Assembly (NCBI GenBank): GCA_965153355.1
Contig: OZ231128.1
Coordinates: 12,462,001-12,526,000, forward strand
DNA length: 64,000 nucleotides
From: Flaccisagitta enflata
Lineage: Eukaryota > Chaetognatha > Sagittoidea > Aphragmophora
Reading direction: 5' to 3'
Shown: one piece after another, positions 11,728 to 24,267 of the stretch
Layout: every line of letters begins with the position of its first letter
How positions within the stretch are numbered: position 1 is the first letter of the stretch
The notes under the pieces: model-generated
What the model saw: the letters and a program-made list of their open reading frames with translations, nothing else
Told to the model about the DNA's origin: nothing
Databases searched by the model: none
Translations under genes and position numbers: made by a program

Positions 11728-11836
11728 GTGGGTTACGCGGTGGGTCTTGGCAACGTTTGGCGCTTCCCTTACCTCTGCCAGCAGAATGGCGGTGGCGCAT
11801 TTCTTATTCCTTACTGCTTTATGCTAATTGTATTAG
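11728..11836 (+). CDS. SLC6-family transporter exon: TM1
   Basis: Encodes the transporter's most conserved segment, [16 protein letters not shown] then [21 protein letters not shown]. By homology to LeuT, the Gly, Ala and Val of GYAV and the Asn of GN supply Na+ site ligands, and the Arg of WRF belongs to the extracellular gate; all are present. Acceptor TTTTCAAAAG ends at 11727, and the donor is GTAAGA at 11837. The exon is 36 codons plus one base. It accepts phase 0 from 840-948 and passes phase 1 to 13988. The [10 protein letters not shown].. reading resembles the NTT4/B0AT2 branch (LCQKNGGGA in vertebrates) more than the monoamine or GABA branches. The intron that follows is about 2.15 kb and contains a family B element with a nested foldback. 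Confidence 0.93.
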
Positions 11837-11964
11837 GTAAGAGACTATTTTTTCTTTCTTCTCTCGTTGTAAGAGCCAAAAGTCAATGTTCAAAACTGAA
11901 TGGATGTACTTTTTAAAAGAGGTCACAGCCCTCACGATTTAGGCTCTCTCACCCATTTCCAGCA

Positions 11965-12180
11965 TTGGAGTGCGTCCATGCATCTCTGTTGACAAGAGGC
12001 TCAGTGCGTTTGTCCATCTGTCCACCCGCCGATCCGTCTGTCTGTCTGTCCGCCTGGCCGTCCGTCGGTCCATCCATCTCACCGTCCATCTGTCCGTCCA
12101 TCCGTCAGTCCCTCAGGCCATCCGTTCATCCGTCTGGCCGTGAGTCTGTCTTTCTGTCCATCCATCCCTCAAGAGTTTTG
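11965..12180 (-). mobile_element. Family A copy, inverted
   Basis: Reads as the complement of the family: GCGTCCATGCATCTCTGTTG, then GAGGCTCAGTGCGTTTGTCC, followed by about 130 bp of GTCCATCTGTCCGTCC-type tract. Confidence 0.6.
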
Positions 12181-12365
12181 TCTTGTATAATCCAAAGAAA
12201 AAGAACCCTAGTTTGCCAATTTTTGAGGAAAAATGTGGAACGCAAACGGATGATTGTATCCCCGGGGTACTTTTAATTGTATCCCCGGGGTACTTTTTTT
12301 CGATAAGATGCCTTACATATGGTTTGAGCACGTGCAAAAACGCTTTAGCACGTTCTTCAAAGAAA

Positions 12366-12683
12366 AACAAGGCCATGTAGGCAAACGGCGGCAACGATGC
12401 TTCCTCTTTGAATTGATGTTTTTTTATGAATGAATGTTTTTTATGAATAGATATTTTTTTTTATGAATGAACGTTTTTTTTTATGAATGAATGACATTTA
12501 TGAACGAATAGATAATTCAATGAATGAATTATTAAATATATGCTACTTTTACTGGGTTAGAACTACTTTACTGTTGGAAAAATGCATGATGTTTATGTTC
12601 TAATGAATGCGTTACCGACCGACCGATGGACCAACCAACCGACCAATGGACACAGCCTACTATAGAGATGCGAGGACGCATCT
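12366..12683 (+). mobile_element. Family A3 copy (GATGCG subfamily)
   Basis: Starts AACAAGGCCATGTAGGCAAA, then CGATGCTTCCTCTTTGAA. The interior is made of TTTTTTATGAATGAATG units. A GACCGACCGATGGACC tract and CACAGCCTACTATAG lead to the terminal hairpin AGATGCG-AGGA-CGCATCT at 12666-12683, followed by AAAA. A sister copy is at 52655-52935. Confidence 0.8.
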
Positions 12684-12701
12684 AAAAAACCGGTGGTTTT
12701 T

Positions 12702-13955
12702 GGGCAGCGGCCCCGAAGGGGACGAGGTCCTGTAGAACACAGAGGGACTTTTGTTCATTCATCCGTTTGTTTATCCGTTCATCCCCCCCCATCAGGCCTC
12801 ATACAGGGTGTTTCATGCCAAATTAGATATAAGAAAACGATGCCATTCTGCTTAAAAAGATGCAAAATTGATTCTGAAAAAAGATTCAAAGCGCACTTAA
12901 TCGCCGATTTTTTGTGTAAAAATTTTATGGGTTTGGGTCAAATATCTTAGCCACAACATCAATTTGAAGTAAAATGAACATTTAAAGGAGAAGGTTTGTT
13001 CACATAATTTAGATTTTGAAAGTTTTTCTTTGAAGTGCTCTCATTTCTAAACGGCTTAAGCCACAGATGCCAGATTGGTCTCAAATTAAAGAAAATTTGA
13101 TAAACTTTAATTTGAGACCAATCTGGTATCTGTAACTCAAGCCGTTTAGAAATGAGAACACTTCAAAGAAGAACTTTTAGAATCAAAATTATGTTAAAAG
13201 AGCTTCTCCATGAAATGCTCACTTTACTTCAAATTGATGTTGTGGCCAAGATATTTGACCCAAACCCATGAAATTTTTACACAAAAAATCGGAGCTTAAG
13301 TGCTCTTTAAAACTTTTTTCAGAATTATTTTTGCATTTCTAGAAACAGAATGGCTTCGTTTTCTTATATCTATTTTGGCATGAAACACCATGTATCTGGC
13401 CTCTCAGGCCTCAAATCAAGCCTCTCAGGCCTCAAGTCCAGCCTCTCCGGCCTCAAATCCAGCCTCTCAGGCCTCAAACTGGCCTCTCGGGCCTCAATCC
13501 AGCCTCTCGGGCCTCCGAATCCAACTTCTCGGGCCTCAAACCTGGCCTCCCAGGCCTCAAATTAGCTATCTAAGGGCCTCCAAACCTGCCCTCTCAGGCC
13601 TCAAATAAGGCCTCTCGGGCCTCATGAATCAGTTATTTAAGCCCCTCAGATTATTGCTCTCAAACCTTAATCAGAAGCTCTCTCAAGCCTCAAGTCAGCC
13701 CTCTCCAAGCTTCTGATTGGCATTCTCGGGCCTTAATCAGCCTTCACCAGGATATCAGTCTGGGCTCATGAAGGCCTTCCAGTCCAGCCCCGCTAAAACA
13801 TCTCATCCCTTGTTCCAGGCAGGATGAACGAAAGTCCCCTATGTTCTGGGACTTCGTCCCCTTTGGAGCTGCTGCCCTGCTTCCCCTCACTCCAATTCAC
13901 AATCACTCAAAGCAGGGCAACGGGTATCGCTGACCACATATTGCCCTTGGGCAAC
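12702..13955 (+). mobile_element. Family B1 element split by a nested foldback
   Basis: Left arm GGGCAGCGGCCCCGAAGGGG at 12702 with GACGAGGTCCTGTAGAACAC. The right end at about 13845-13875 is GGGACTTCGTCCCCTTTGG, with its GC stem degraded. The downstream module GCAGGGCAACGGGTATCGCT follows. The minisatellite (GGCCTCAAATCCAGCCTCTC units) resumes after the 592-bp insertion at 12803-13394. The whole lies in the transporter intron, ending about 30 bp before the next exon. Confidence 0.8.
12803..13394. mobile_element. Foldback element with ~290-bp inverted arms
   Basis: Ends are ACAGGGTGTTTCATGCC and GGCATGAAACACCATGT. The two halves are inverted copies along nearly their whole length, for example GCCAGATTGGTCTCAAATTA and its complement on either side of about 13100. 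The arms share the CATTTCTAAACGGCTT and CAGATTGGTCT blocks with 56097-56939. There is no coding capacity. It is inserted inside a family B element, so it is younger than that insertion. Confidence 0.85.
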
Positions 13956-13987
13956 CTGTTTGTTTGTTTGTTTTTTTTTTTTGACAG

Positions 13988-14147
13988 GTTTGCCCCTTTT
14001 CCTGTTGGAGTTGGCGATTGGGCAGCGACTGCGTCGGGGATCGATCGAACTTTGGTCGATGGTGCATCCACTTTTAGGCGGAATCGGAATCGCCTCCGCC
14101 GCCATCTCATTTCTAGTCTCTCTCTACTATAACGTCATCATCGCATG
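13988..14147 (+). CDS. SLC6-family transporter exon: TM2, first intracellular loop, TM3
   Basis: Acceptor TTTTTTTTTTGACAG ends at 13987. The first two bases complete the Gly codon begun at 11836, giving [19 protein letters not shown], then [16 protein letters not shown] and LYYNVIIAW. The ELxxGQxxRxGS loop is an SLC6 hallmark, and the YY of YYNVII corresponds to the TM3 tyrosine region that contacts substrate in LeuT and SERT. GQRIRRGSI and LGGIGFAS in human SLC6A15 are close, supporting the NTT4/B0AT2 assignment. The donor is GTAGAC at 14148, splitting the final Trp codon. The last 17 bases of the exon and the donor recur in a local duplication 119 bp downstream. No following exon (TM4 onward) was recognised. 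Confidence 0.93.
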
Positions 14148-14300
14148 GTAGACACATCGACGCTTGTACAGACACAGACAGACACACAGACACACACAGA
14201 CAGACAGACACAGACACAGACACAGACACACACAGACTCTCTTTACTATAACGTCATCATCGCATGGTAGACACATCGACGCTGGTACAGACACAGACAG
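14122..14300. repeat. Partial tandem duplication of the exon end and splice donor
   Basis: The block TACTATAACGTCATCATCGC, then ATGGTAGACACATCGACGCT and the start of a GACA run, occurs twice with a 119-bp offset (14131 and 14250). The second copy therefore carries a decoy exon 3' end with an intact donor. Confidence 0.9.
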
Positions 14301-14304
14301 ACAC

Positions 14305-14530
<226 letters not shown>

Positions 14531-14542
14531 ACTAAGTCAACA

Positions 14543-14738
<196 letters not shown>

Positions 14739-14972
14739 AAAAAGCTGTATCAATTATTGATTATATAACATAGATCGTGTTACATCGGATCAAATAACTC
14801 TTCGCGATGTCACTATAAATTCTTTATTCATAGAATAACGCGGAAAAAGGATCACTGACCTAAGTTCAGGCCGTTGACTTTTAACTTAAACTTGAGCCAA
14901 TCGTTGTTCCTAAAATTATTCATTGCTTTTAAATGCGTCCACGCATCTCTATAAGAGGCTTTGTTCGTCCGT

Positions 14973-16561
<1,589 letters not shown>

Positions 16562-17230
16562 AAGAATGAAGGAATGAAGGATATCTATGAAAATTGTCAG
16601 TTTTTATTTCTGAGAGATTTTGTTAGAAAGACATTTGGCACGATCCTAATCACAATCTTTACATCCGGTAGTTTTCACACCAATGCGGGCAAGTATAGAA
16701 CCTTCAAATATATATGGATGTATACATATGTGTAAATAGATATATTTCAATAATGTCAGATTTTAGTAAGGGTTTTTAGATAGATACATATTAGATTCAT
16801 AATTTATAGATCCAGTCTTTAAAGTCGCTGTGTTTATGACTGTTTAGTCTACATGCAAAATATTGATATTTTGGACTTTTTGGGGTCTTTGCATTTCAAT
16901 TACATTCAAAACTACGCCTGCGCATTGATCAATATAGTGCAAAAACATCTACCCCTGAGTATTTGCACCAATATAGACCTATACTGGTCGATCTTACTTC
17001 ATCAAATGATAAAATTTTGAAAAAAAGGAAAATTTCAAACATTGTCATTATAACCTAATTTGCATAAAGATTTGACCCTGCTAACAAATTTCAATCGTGA
17101 ATTCATATATGGTAATGTATTACCTTCAAAATGATGTTTAGATATGTTGAATTTATTTGATTTCAAAAATGGCTTATTTTACCCATGCTCCGCCTAGGAA
17201 ACCGCGAATTGTGCCTATAAGGGGATCTTC
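16562..17230. other. AT-rich DNA, no gene seen
   Basis: No supported exon or RNA gene. Confidence 0.4.
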
Positions 17231-17471
17231 TTGTAAATTCACTATGTAGATCATCCGTATATTGATATCCAGATAAAATATCCAAATTGGATGGTGAATG
17301 CAGACGCACCCTTAAGGTGTGTCTGCATGAATCAGCTTATTCGGATATTCTATTTGGATATAAGTATCCGGATATTTCATGTAGTAAATTTGGTAAATTC
17401 ACTATGCAGAATATCCGGATATTGATATCCAGATAAAATATCCAAATAAGATGGTGAATGCAGACGCACCG
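17231..17471. repeat. Two direct repeats with internal inverted motif
   Basis: GTAAATTCACTATG, ATATTGATATCCAGATAAAA and GATGGTGAATGCAGACGCAC occur at 17231-17311 and again at 17393-17471. Between them, AAGGTGTGTCTGCAT and reversed ATCCGGATATT-type motifs form inverted partners. Probably remnants of a small palindromic element. Confidence 0.7.
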
Positions 17472-18600
17472 TTAGTTTCTGTATTGTGGGTTGTAATTGT
17501 TCATTTGAAAGGTATGTTGGAAGGCCCGTTGTTCTGAGTTCCGAGAGCATACCATAGCTTTTTTAGCTTTTTCGCCGCTCCTGCCCACCCGCATGCGACT
17601 TCGGCTTGTGTATACGGCCTTGTTCATGTCTAGAACAGTATCAAATGCAATGACATAATCCTTTTTTTCCACATTTGAATTTGGGCGAAGTAGTTAACTT
17701 AAAGGGAAGAAAAGAGACTTTGGATTAGCTATGACGCAGGTAAAGGCTGTATTTTCTTGTTTAGTATAAGCAACTGTACCAGTTTCTACCTTATTACTTT
17801 TACAGATCATTGATAGGACAGTAACGAAGTTGAATGGTTTTTTGAAGCAAATCGTGTCCCTAAAGACACTTGGTGCATATATTTTTATTGTATTCTCACC
17901 TAAAGTGCAGCTTGAACTATGCGAATAATATAAAAACAAGCATGAAAATGATGTTTTTTGGTGAATTTCTGCTTACACTTTTTTTCATTTTCTGGGGTCG
18001 AAATTCTAAGAAAGCCAAACACAGGAAATTTTATTTGAAAAACATAGTTCTCTGTAATCAGATTTGGGAAGAGAACTATGTTTTTTTGTTTTTTCATTTT
18101 TTCATCTATTTCGTGCAAATTTGCACTTTGGACTGTGCCTCTATCAGTGACCAAAAATAATATGCAAATTTAGAATTTCGACCAGCCCCAAACAATTGTT
18201 TTGCTAACATTGTCTAAACTCGTATTTTTGCTAAATAAATGCAAAATTTTCTTTTAAATACAATGTCTGAGCTATCTCAATCACTTTTATTCACTTATTT
18301 TTGCATTTTCATTTATACATTTTTTTTCATTTTTTTTTTTCATTTTGACCTTCTTTGAAACACAAATGTTGCCTTCGGAGGGAAGCCGTCATATATTTTC
18401 TTGCTCAGTATATATAAGTAACTGTAACAGTTTCTGCCTTTGATGTAGGTCAAAAGTATTAGCGTCAATTTTTTTGTCCTAAGGTGACCCGCGTACAGAA
18501 CTTTGTGCTTTGGTCCATCAGTCACATTTCTTGTTAAATTTTGTATTTTGCATCACCACACCTGCAAAAAAGCCTGACTTTCCTTCTTTGTCACTGCACA
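17472..18600. other. AT-rich DNA, no supported gene
   Basis: Several 60-100 residue frames on both strands lack motifs or convincing splice partners. One segment behind a TTACTTTTACAG acceptor (17806 on) stays open for about 40 codons, but I recognise no protein in it. Confidence 0.4.
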
Positions 18601-18604
18601 CACG

Positions 18605-18960
18605 CTACTAAGGTATTCGTTTATCTGGCCTTGTTTATCATTGCCCCTGCACACCCGCAGGCAACTTGGGTAGCCATGTATCTGACACACACGCAACTAA
18701 GGTAGCTCTGTACCTGGCCTTGTTTATCACTACCCCTTCACACCCGCACCCGACTTGGGTAGCCATGTATCTGGCTTTTTTATCACTGCCCCTACACACC
18801 CGCATGCAACTAGGGTAGTGGTGTGTTTGGTTTTCTTTATCACTTCCCCTGCACACCCGCGCCCGACATGGGTAGCCGTGTATAACTGCCCCTGCACACC
18901 CGTGCCCAACATGGGTAGCCGTGCATAACTGCCCCTGCACACCCGGACGCGACTGGATCC
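18605..18960 (-). repeat. Tandem array of family A 5' ends
   Basis: Six head-to-tail copies of about 50-65 bp. Each reads (plus strand) CTGCCCCTGCACACCCGC, then variable C-G-rich bases, then GGGTAGCCATGTATCTGGCC, which is the complement of the family A 5' terminus. The variable hexamer (GCAGGCAACTTG, GCGCCCGACATG and so on) sits exactly where the 5' subterminal motif lies in full copies. Confidence 0.8.
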
Positions 18961-19284
18961 GCGGTGATATAATACATCAAATGAAGGTAACAAATAACAA
19001 ACTCAATTTTTTGGTCGTCTTTGGAAGTCTGGCTTTTGTTTTTTGTTTTGAACAAAAATTTCCCATTTATTCTGCCTTAGGCTGCGCAAAGGAAGAAACA
19101 ATTTTTTTGGTGAACGTACAAAACGCGTTTCTTTCTTTCTTTAATTTTTTTCACATTCTCAATGATGGCAAACCTTTTTTATTTCTTCATTAATTTTTCT
19201 CTTATTTTCTTCTTCTAGTCGGTCGTATATAACAGTACATTGAGAAAGTCAGCTCTGCATTGTTTTTAAGTTGCGAAAACACAA

Positions 19285-19620
19285 TTCTGTAAGAGGCTTT
19301 GTCCGTCCGTCCGTTGGTCCATTGGTCCATCGCCAATGGACTCCATCAGTCCATCACCCATTCGTCCATCACGCACGAGTCCGTCCGTTGGTCCATTGGT
19401 CCATCGCCAATGGACTCCATCGGTCCATCGCCCATTCGTCCGTCACGCTCGAGTCCGTCACGCTCGAGTCGAAAACTCAAAAAACGCGCATTTAGGATGC
19501 TGCGGTTGGTATTGTGTATGTGTGAGTGTGTTGGAGGGGAATGGGGGTGGGGTTGGGGTTAGGCTAAGGGTTTGATGCCCCTGCACACCCGTCCGCAACG
19601 ATATAGTGCCACCGCGTCTT
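19285..19620 (-). mobile_element. Family A2 copy, inverted
   Basis: Complement order: GTAAGAGGCTTTGTCCGTCC, a tract in which a ~72-bp block (CCGTTGGTCCATTGGTCCAT and following) is duplicated, then AAACGCGCATTTAGG, GGGGTGGGGTTGGGGTTAGG and TGCCCCTGCACACCCGTCCG. Confidence 0.75.
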
Positions 19621-20245
19621 TAATCTCTTCTTGAAAAACATGGTACACTCGAGGGTGTCAATTTATTCGCCATTCAAAAGTTATTATTATACGTATTGCA
19701 CACCATTGCTTCAGAACCGACAAGCAGGGAGACAACTTTTCTTCAGAGGCTGCACAATACTTGCTCAGCTTTTTTACTTGCTGTTTTGTTTCTTTTTCCT
19801 TTTTTTTTTTTTTGAGCCCTTGGAAGAAACAACGTAACCTTATAGGGGGTGGATAGAGTTGCAAAGGAAGATGTTTCCCCTCAATAAAACTTTCTTGTCC
19901 TTTCTTGGTGTTGTCCTGTTTTTCTCTCTCTTTGTTGATCTGTCCATTTGACCTACAACTATGCCGCCTTGTCTAACAGGATGAGCAAGAAATTTGACAC
20001 AAACATATTTGAATAAAAGTGGCACTTTAAAGTGATTTACTGAAGTGAGATTTTGAACATAGTCCCTCAATTAGGTTTATTGAGCAAGGGTAAGAACCCT
20101 TATTCCCTAAAACTGTCACTGCGTCCTGAGGAAGGCCTCAAAATTAAGACGTGCTTTTTGATTTTGATGAGTTTTTACTTGCCAAATTTAGCAAAACACA
20201 AATTTATTCTAGTCTAGTATTTCTCTTATGCTTGGTGTCCTTCAA
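19621..20245. other. No gene seen
   Basis: AT-rich with a T run near 19800. No exon could be supported. Confidence 0.4.
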
Positions 20246-20261
20246 AGGTTGGTGCTTTTTT

Positions 20262-20447
20262 GGCAGCGGCCCCAAAAGGGACAAAGTCCTGTACAACACG
20301 GGGGGACTTTTGTTTGTCTGTTTTTCATTCCGTTTATCTCCCCAGGCCCTCTCAGGCCTAAAATCCACCCTCTCAGGCCTGAAATCTGCTTTCTCAGGCC
20401 TTGAATCTGTCCCCTCAGACCTGAAATCTGTTCACTCAGGCCTCAAG
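20262..20447 (+). mobile_element. Family B1 remnant flanked by 14-bp direct repeats
   Basis: Only the left arm (GGCAGCGGCCCCAAAAGGGA) and about five GGCCTGAAATCTGCCCTCTCA-type units remain. GGTTGGTGCTTTTT occurs directly before (20247) and after (about 20448), either a target duplication or the scar of an internal deletion. Confidence 0.65.
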
Positions 20448-20801
20448 GGTTGGTGCTTTTTGCAACATGCTATCTTGATGTCAAATGGTCGTACCAATGC
20501 ATGACTGGGTCTGGGTCATCAAAAATAACTGTAATAGAAAGATACAAATCTTATCCACTCCATCATAAATAATCAAGAGAAACCAAAGCACATTGACCTC
20601 ACATGGCCCTCATATCAATTCATGTTTTAAAATTTTTACTGCCTATAGCCAATAGTTTGAGTTTAAAAGTACTTGATATTACTAAAGTTTTACATTTCAT
20701 GTTTATCTTAATAAGATTTGCCATTAATTGATGAATAATCATGCTTGATCATAACTGTGCCAAATTTCTTGCTTACCCTTATACTTGTATTGATTTATAA
20801 T

Positions 20802-20802
<1 letters not shown>

Positions 20803-20836
<34 letters not shown>

Positions 20837-20912
20837 CTCATCAATTTCCTACTCGAGCGTCGCACCCGAATCAATGGACCAACAGACGGACTAACAAAGC
20901 CTTTTGTAGAGT
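20803..20912 (-). repeat. (CT)n run and family A fragment
   Basis: A CT run of about 36 bp is followed by ACCAACAGACGGACTAACAA and AGCCTTTTGTAGAGT, a short family A tail fragment. Confidence 0.55.
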
Positions 20913-21339
20913 AACCATGGGGAAATAAGAAATGGCGGATTTTTAAAACCTTTCTTCTGAACCTCAACGTAAGAAAAATATAGGATAAAATTGGTGATGC
21001 CTGGAAAGCTCTTCGAAAGATCTTTCATTTTAGTCGTGTCTGCAAACTTTAGCTCAAATGATTTGGAAGCTACAGTGATTTGAAAAAGACTACTCATTTT
21101 CTGGTCAGCCCATATCTCAATGAAAAGGAATCGGAAAAATCTAAAGTCACAAAAATGATAGAAGACTTAATCCGATTGCCACAAAATTTTAGGTGGTAGT
21201 TAGGTTGTATGTCCTCTCATACCAAATGAAAGATCTTTCGAAGAGCTTTCTAAACATCACCAATCTTATTTGGTTTTTCTCAATTTAAGGTAGAGAATTA
21301 GTTTTCAAAATTCCGCCATTTTTTATTTCCTCAAGGTTA
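20913..21339. mobile_element. Foldback element, ~430 bp
   Basis: Outer ends AACCATGGGGAAATAAGAAA and TTTATTTCCTCAAGGTT are inverted, as are AAATGGCGGA/TCCGCCATTT and GAAAGCTCTTCGAAAGATCT with its partner near 21235-21255. The interior has no gene. Confidence 0.75.
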
Positions 21340-21698
21340 GCAAATCAGCAACTAAACATAGCCTTTGAAAAAAAATCTGGGATAGATTGTGTTATGCATC
21401 ATTTTCAATAAGAAACTTCTAAAGCAGGAGACGATCTTATTAGTGATATTACCTTCACTTGTGTCAAGCACGAGGGACAGGGTTAGTTTTAGAATGAAAA
21501 TCCCCTTGCAGACCTTGCCCCTGCCCAGCTACGAAATCAAGGATCGTTGTGTATCCGGCCTTGCTTTTACTGTCAAGCCGGGTTTTTTCTTCTACTTTGA
21601 TGTTGCCCTCGAATTCCCCCCCCCTTCTTTTTCACTCTTTTCCCCCGCTGCTTTTGCACAATTATCGGCTCTTTTCTTTCATTTTTACATACTTTTTT

Positions 21699-22552
21699 GG
21701 GAAGCGGCCCCAAAGAGCCGCTGTCCTGTAGAACACAGGGGGGAATTTTGAGACGTCCGTCCTTCCGTCCTTCCGTCCGTCCGTCCTGGTCCATCCGTCC
21801 ATCTGTCTCGTCCGTCTCGTCCGTCTCGCCTGGCCTGCCCGCCCGCCCGTCCGTCCGTCTCGCCCGCTCATCTGCCTGTTCGTCTGCTCGCTCCGTCCGT
21901 CCGCTCCTGCCCATCCGCTCATCTCGCCCGGGCTCGCCCCGCCCGTCTGCCTGCCTGCCCGTTTGCCTGTTCATCTTATCGGGTCTGCCTATCTGCCTCC
22001 ATTCATCTCGCCTATCTCGCGTCTCGCCCGCCCGGCTTCGTTCGCCCGTTGTTCACCTCGTCTGGCCCATCCGCTCATTCGCCCCAACCGTCTGTCCGTC
22101 CGTCCGTCCATCCGTCCCACCCGTCAGTCCATCCCCTCCCGCCCGGTTGATCATCAAGGCCTCAGATTAGCCCTCCCAGACCTCACCCTAGCCCTCCAGG
22201 CCTCAAATCAACCCTCTTGGCTTCAAATCAGCCTCTATGGTGCCTCCAAACTGCCCCCACCTCAAATCTGCCCATCAGACCCTTCAATCACAGCCCTCCA
22301 AGCATGAAACCAGCCCTCAAAACCTCAAATCAGCTCTCCATGCCTTAACTATGCCCTCCAGCCCTCCAATATGCCTTCAGTGGCATATCAGCCATCTAGA
22401 GCCCTCAGACAGACAGAAGGACGGACGCCCTCGAAATTCCCTGTGTTCTTGAAGCAGACATCGGCCTTTAGCCGCTGCCCTGCTCTCACTCCACTTCTTC
22501 ACTGGATCATTCCCAGCAGGGCATCGGGTACCGCTGACCATGCGATCCTTGG
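21699..22552 (+). mobile_element. Family B1 element with GTCC-rich insert
   Basis: The left arm GGGAAGCGGCCCCAAAGAG has lost part of its stem symmetry. A 350-bp CCGTCCGTCCGTCC and CTCGCCCGCC tract precedes the GGCCTCAAATCAGCCCTCC minisatellite. A weak right arm (AGCCGCTGCCCTG) and the module AGCAGGGCATCGGGTACCGC close it. Confidence 0.7.
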
Positions 22553-22694
22553 ATGACTAGTTTCTCTTCTCGCTTGTCAAAAGGTCGACTTGTCTCTAAC
22601 TCCGCTTGTCCTTCGCTTTTTCAGTCTGTCCTCGCATGTGTAAAAACGGCTGATTCTAACGTATTTCTTCATTCCTATCACCTCTCATGCCTTA

Positions 22695-22987
22695 CCACAT
22701 TCATTCATTCATTCATTCATTCATTCATTCATTCATTCATTCATTCATTCATTCATTCATTCATTCATTCATTCATTCATTCATTCATTCATTCATTCAT
22801 TCATTCATTCAATCATTCATTCATTCATTCATATTCATGCATTCAGTCATTCGTCTATCCATTCATTTATTCATTTATTCATTCATTCATTCATCTGCCC
22901 ATTCATTCATTCAGGCCGCTGCTCATTCATTCATTCATTCATTCATTCATTCATTCATTCATTCATTCATTCATTCATTCACTTCGT
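22695..22987. repeat. (ATTC)n microsatellite, ~290 bp
   Basis: ATTC array with short interruptions near 22830-22920. Confidence 0.95.
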
Positions 22988-23123
22988 TCATTCATTAAAA
23001 ACGTTGATTCACAAATTCTTAATCAAGCGAAGCGCACATATTGACCATAACTTGGTCTTGTTATCTCTTTTGTGACTCGATGAGTAGGACAACATTAGGA
23101 CAGCATTGCAAACAAACAAGGCC

Positions 23124-23256
23124 GTAAACAAGGCAGCATTAGTCGCGGACGGGTGTGCAGGAGCGGAAAAAGTCATAAAAACAAGTTTGTTACCGACGGA
23201 CGGACGGACCGATGGACCGACAAGTGGATTATAGAGTTGCGTGTCCGCGACTAAAA
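23124..23256 (+). mobile_element. Complete short family A copy
   Basis: AACAAGGCCGTAAACAAGGC, 5' motif AGTCGCGGACGGG, GTGTGCAGGAGCGG, a GACGGACGGACGGACC tract and the terminal hairpin AGTTGCG-TGTC-CGCGACT at 23235-23252, then AAAA. At about 133 bp this is one of the most compact whole copies. Confidence 0.8.
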
Positions 23257-23356
23257 ACTAGAATAAGGACAAGAGCATTAGGAGCTCTTACTAGGCTTAC
23301 TCTCTCTCTCTCAATCTTCACAGCTTTGATCTCAAGTTATTCAAGATCTGACGAAC

Positions 23357-23531
<175 letters not shown>

Positions 23532-23532
23532 T

Positions 23533-24262
23533 TGCCAATGATGTTTGTGATGTCTCTGATGATGTTTATGCCTTTGTCTCGAGGTGCCTTATACTGCGGA
23601 TGTTTGTGACGTCTTTGATGTTGCTTATGCTTTTGTTTCAAAGTGCCTTTTGCCACTGATGTTTGTGACATTTCTGATATTGTCTATGCGGTTGTTTATG
23701 CCTTTTGCCACCAATGCAATGTTTGTGATGTCTTTGATGTGGTTTATGCCTTTATCTCAAAGTGCTTTTTGCCACCGATGTTTTAGACTTCTTTGATGTG
23801 AGTTGGGTCTTTCTCTTAACAGGGTTCGACAAATATTTTTGCTGCCTACTAGCAACATTTTCTTACCAGCTTCTGCCTACAAAATTTCCATGAATATCTT
23901 TTTTGTATGATATCCTAAAAATGGATCATATATCTAACTGTGCAATCATAGGGCAAATCAAACAAAATCTTTTCAAATCCTTTGTTAACAAGGGCACTTT
24001 TTGCTTTCCAAATCTTTTTAGTTTCTTTTTTTTCCCTTTTTTTATCATGTTTTTGAAAATATTGTTTCAGTCTTTTATCATGTTTTTGAAAATATTGTTT
24101 CAGTCTTCCTGCCTACAAAATCAGCCAGGTGCCTACAAGCAATGCTTGCGTGCTTGGGCACTTTGTCGTACCCTGTCTCTCAAAGTGCCTTTTGCCACTG
24201 ATGTTTGTGACGTCTTAGATATTGTTTATGCCTTTGTCTCAAAGTGTGTTTTGCCGTGGATA
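23533..24262. repeat. ~59-bp tandem repeat, interrupted
   Basis: Four diverged copies (23533-23800) and one more at 24178-24262, each with TGCCACTGATGTTTGTGATG, GTTTATGCCTTTGTCTCAAA and GTGCCTTT. About 380 bp of unrelated DNA separates them. Part of the unit (GATGTCTTTGATG) is the likely seed of the 22-bp array that follows. Confidence 0.8.
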
Positions 24263-24267
24263 TTTGT

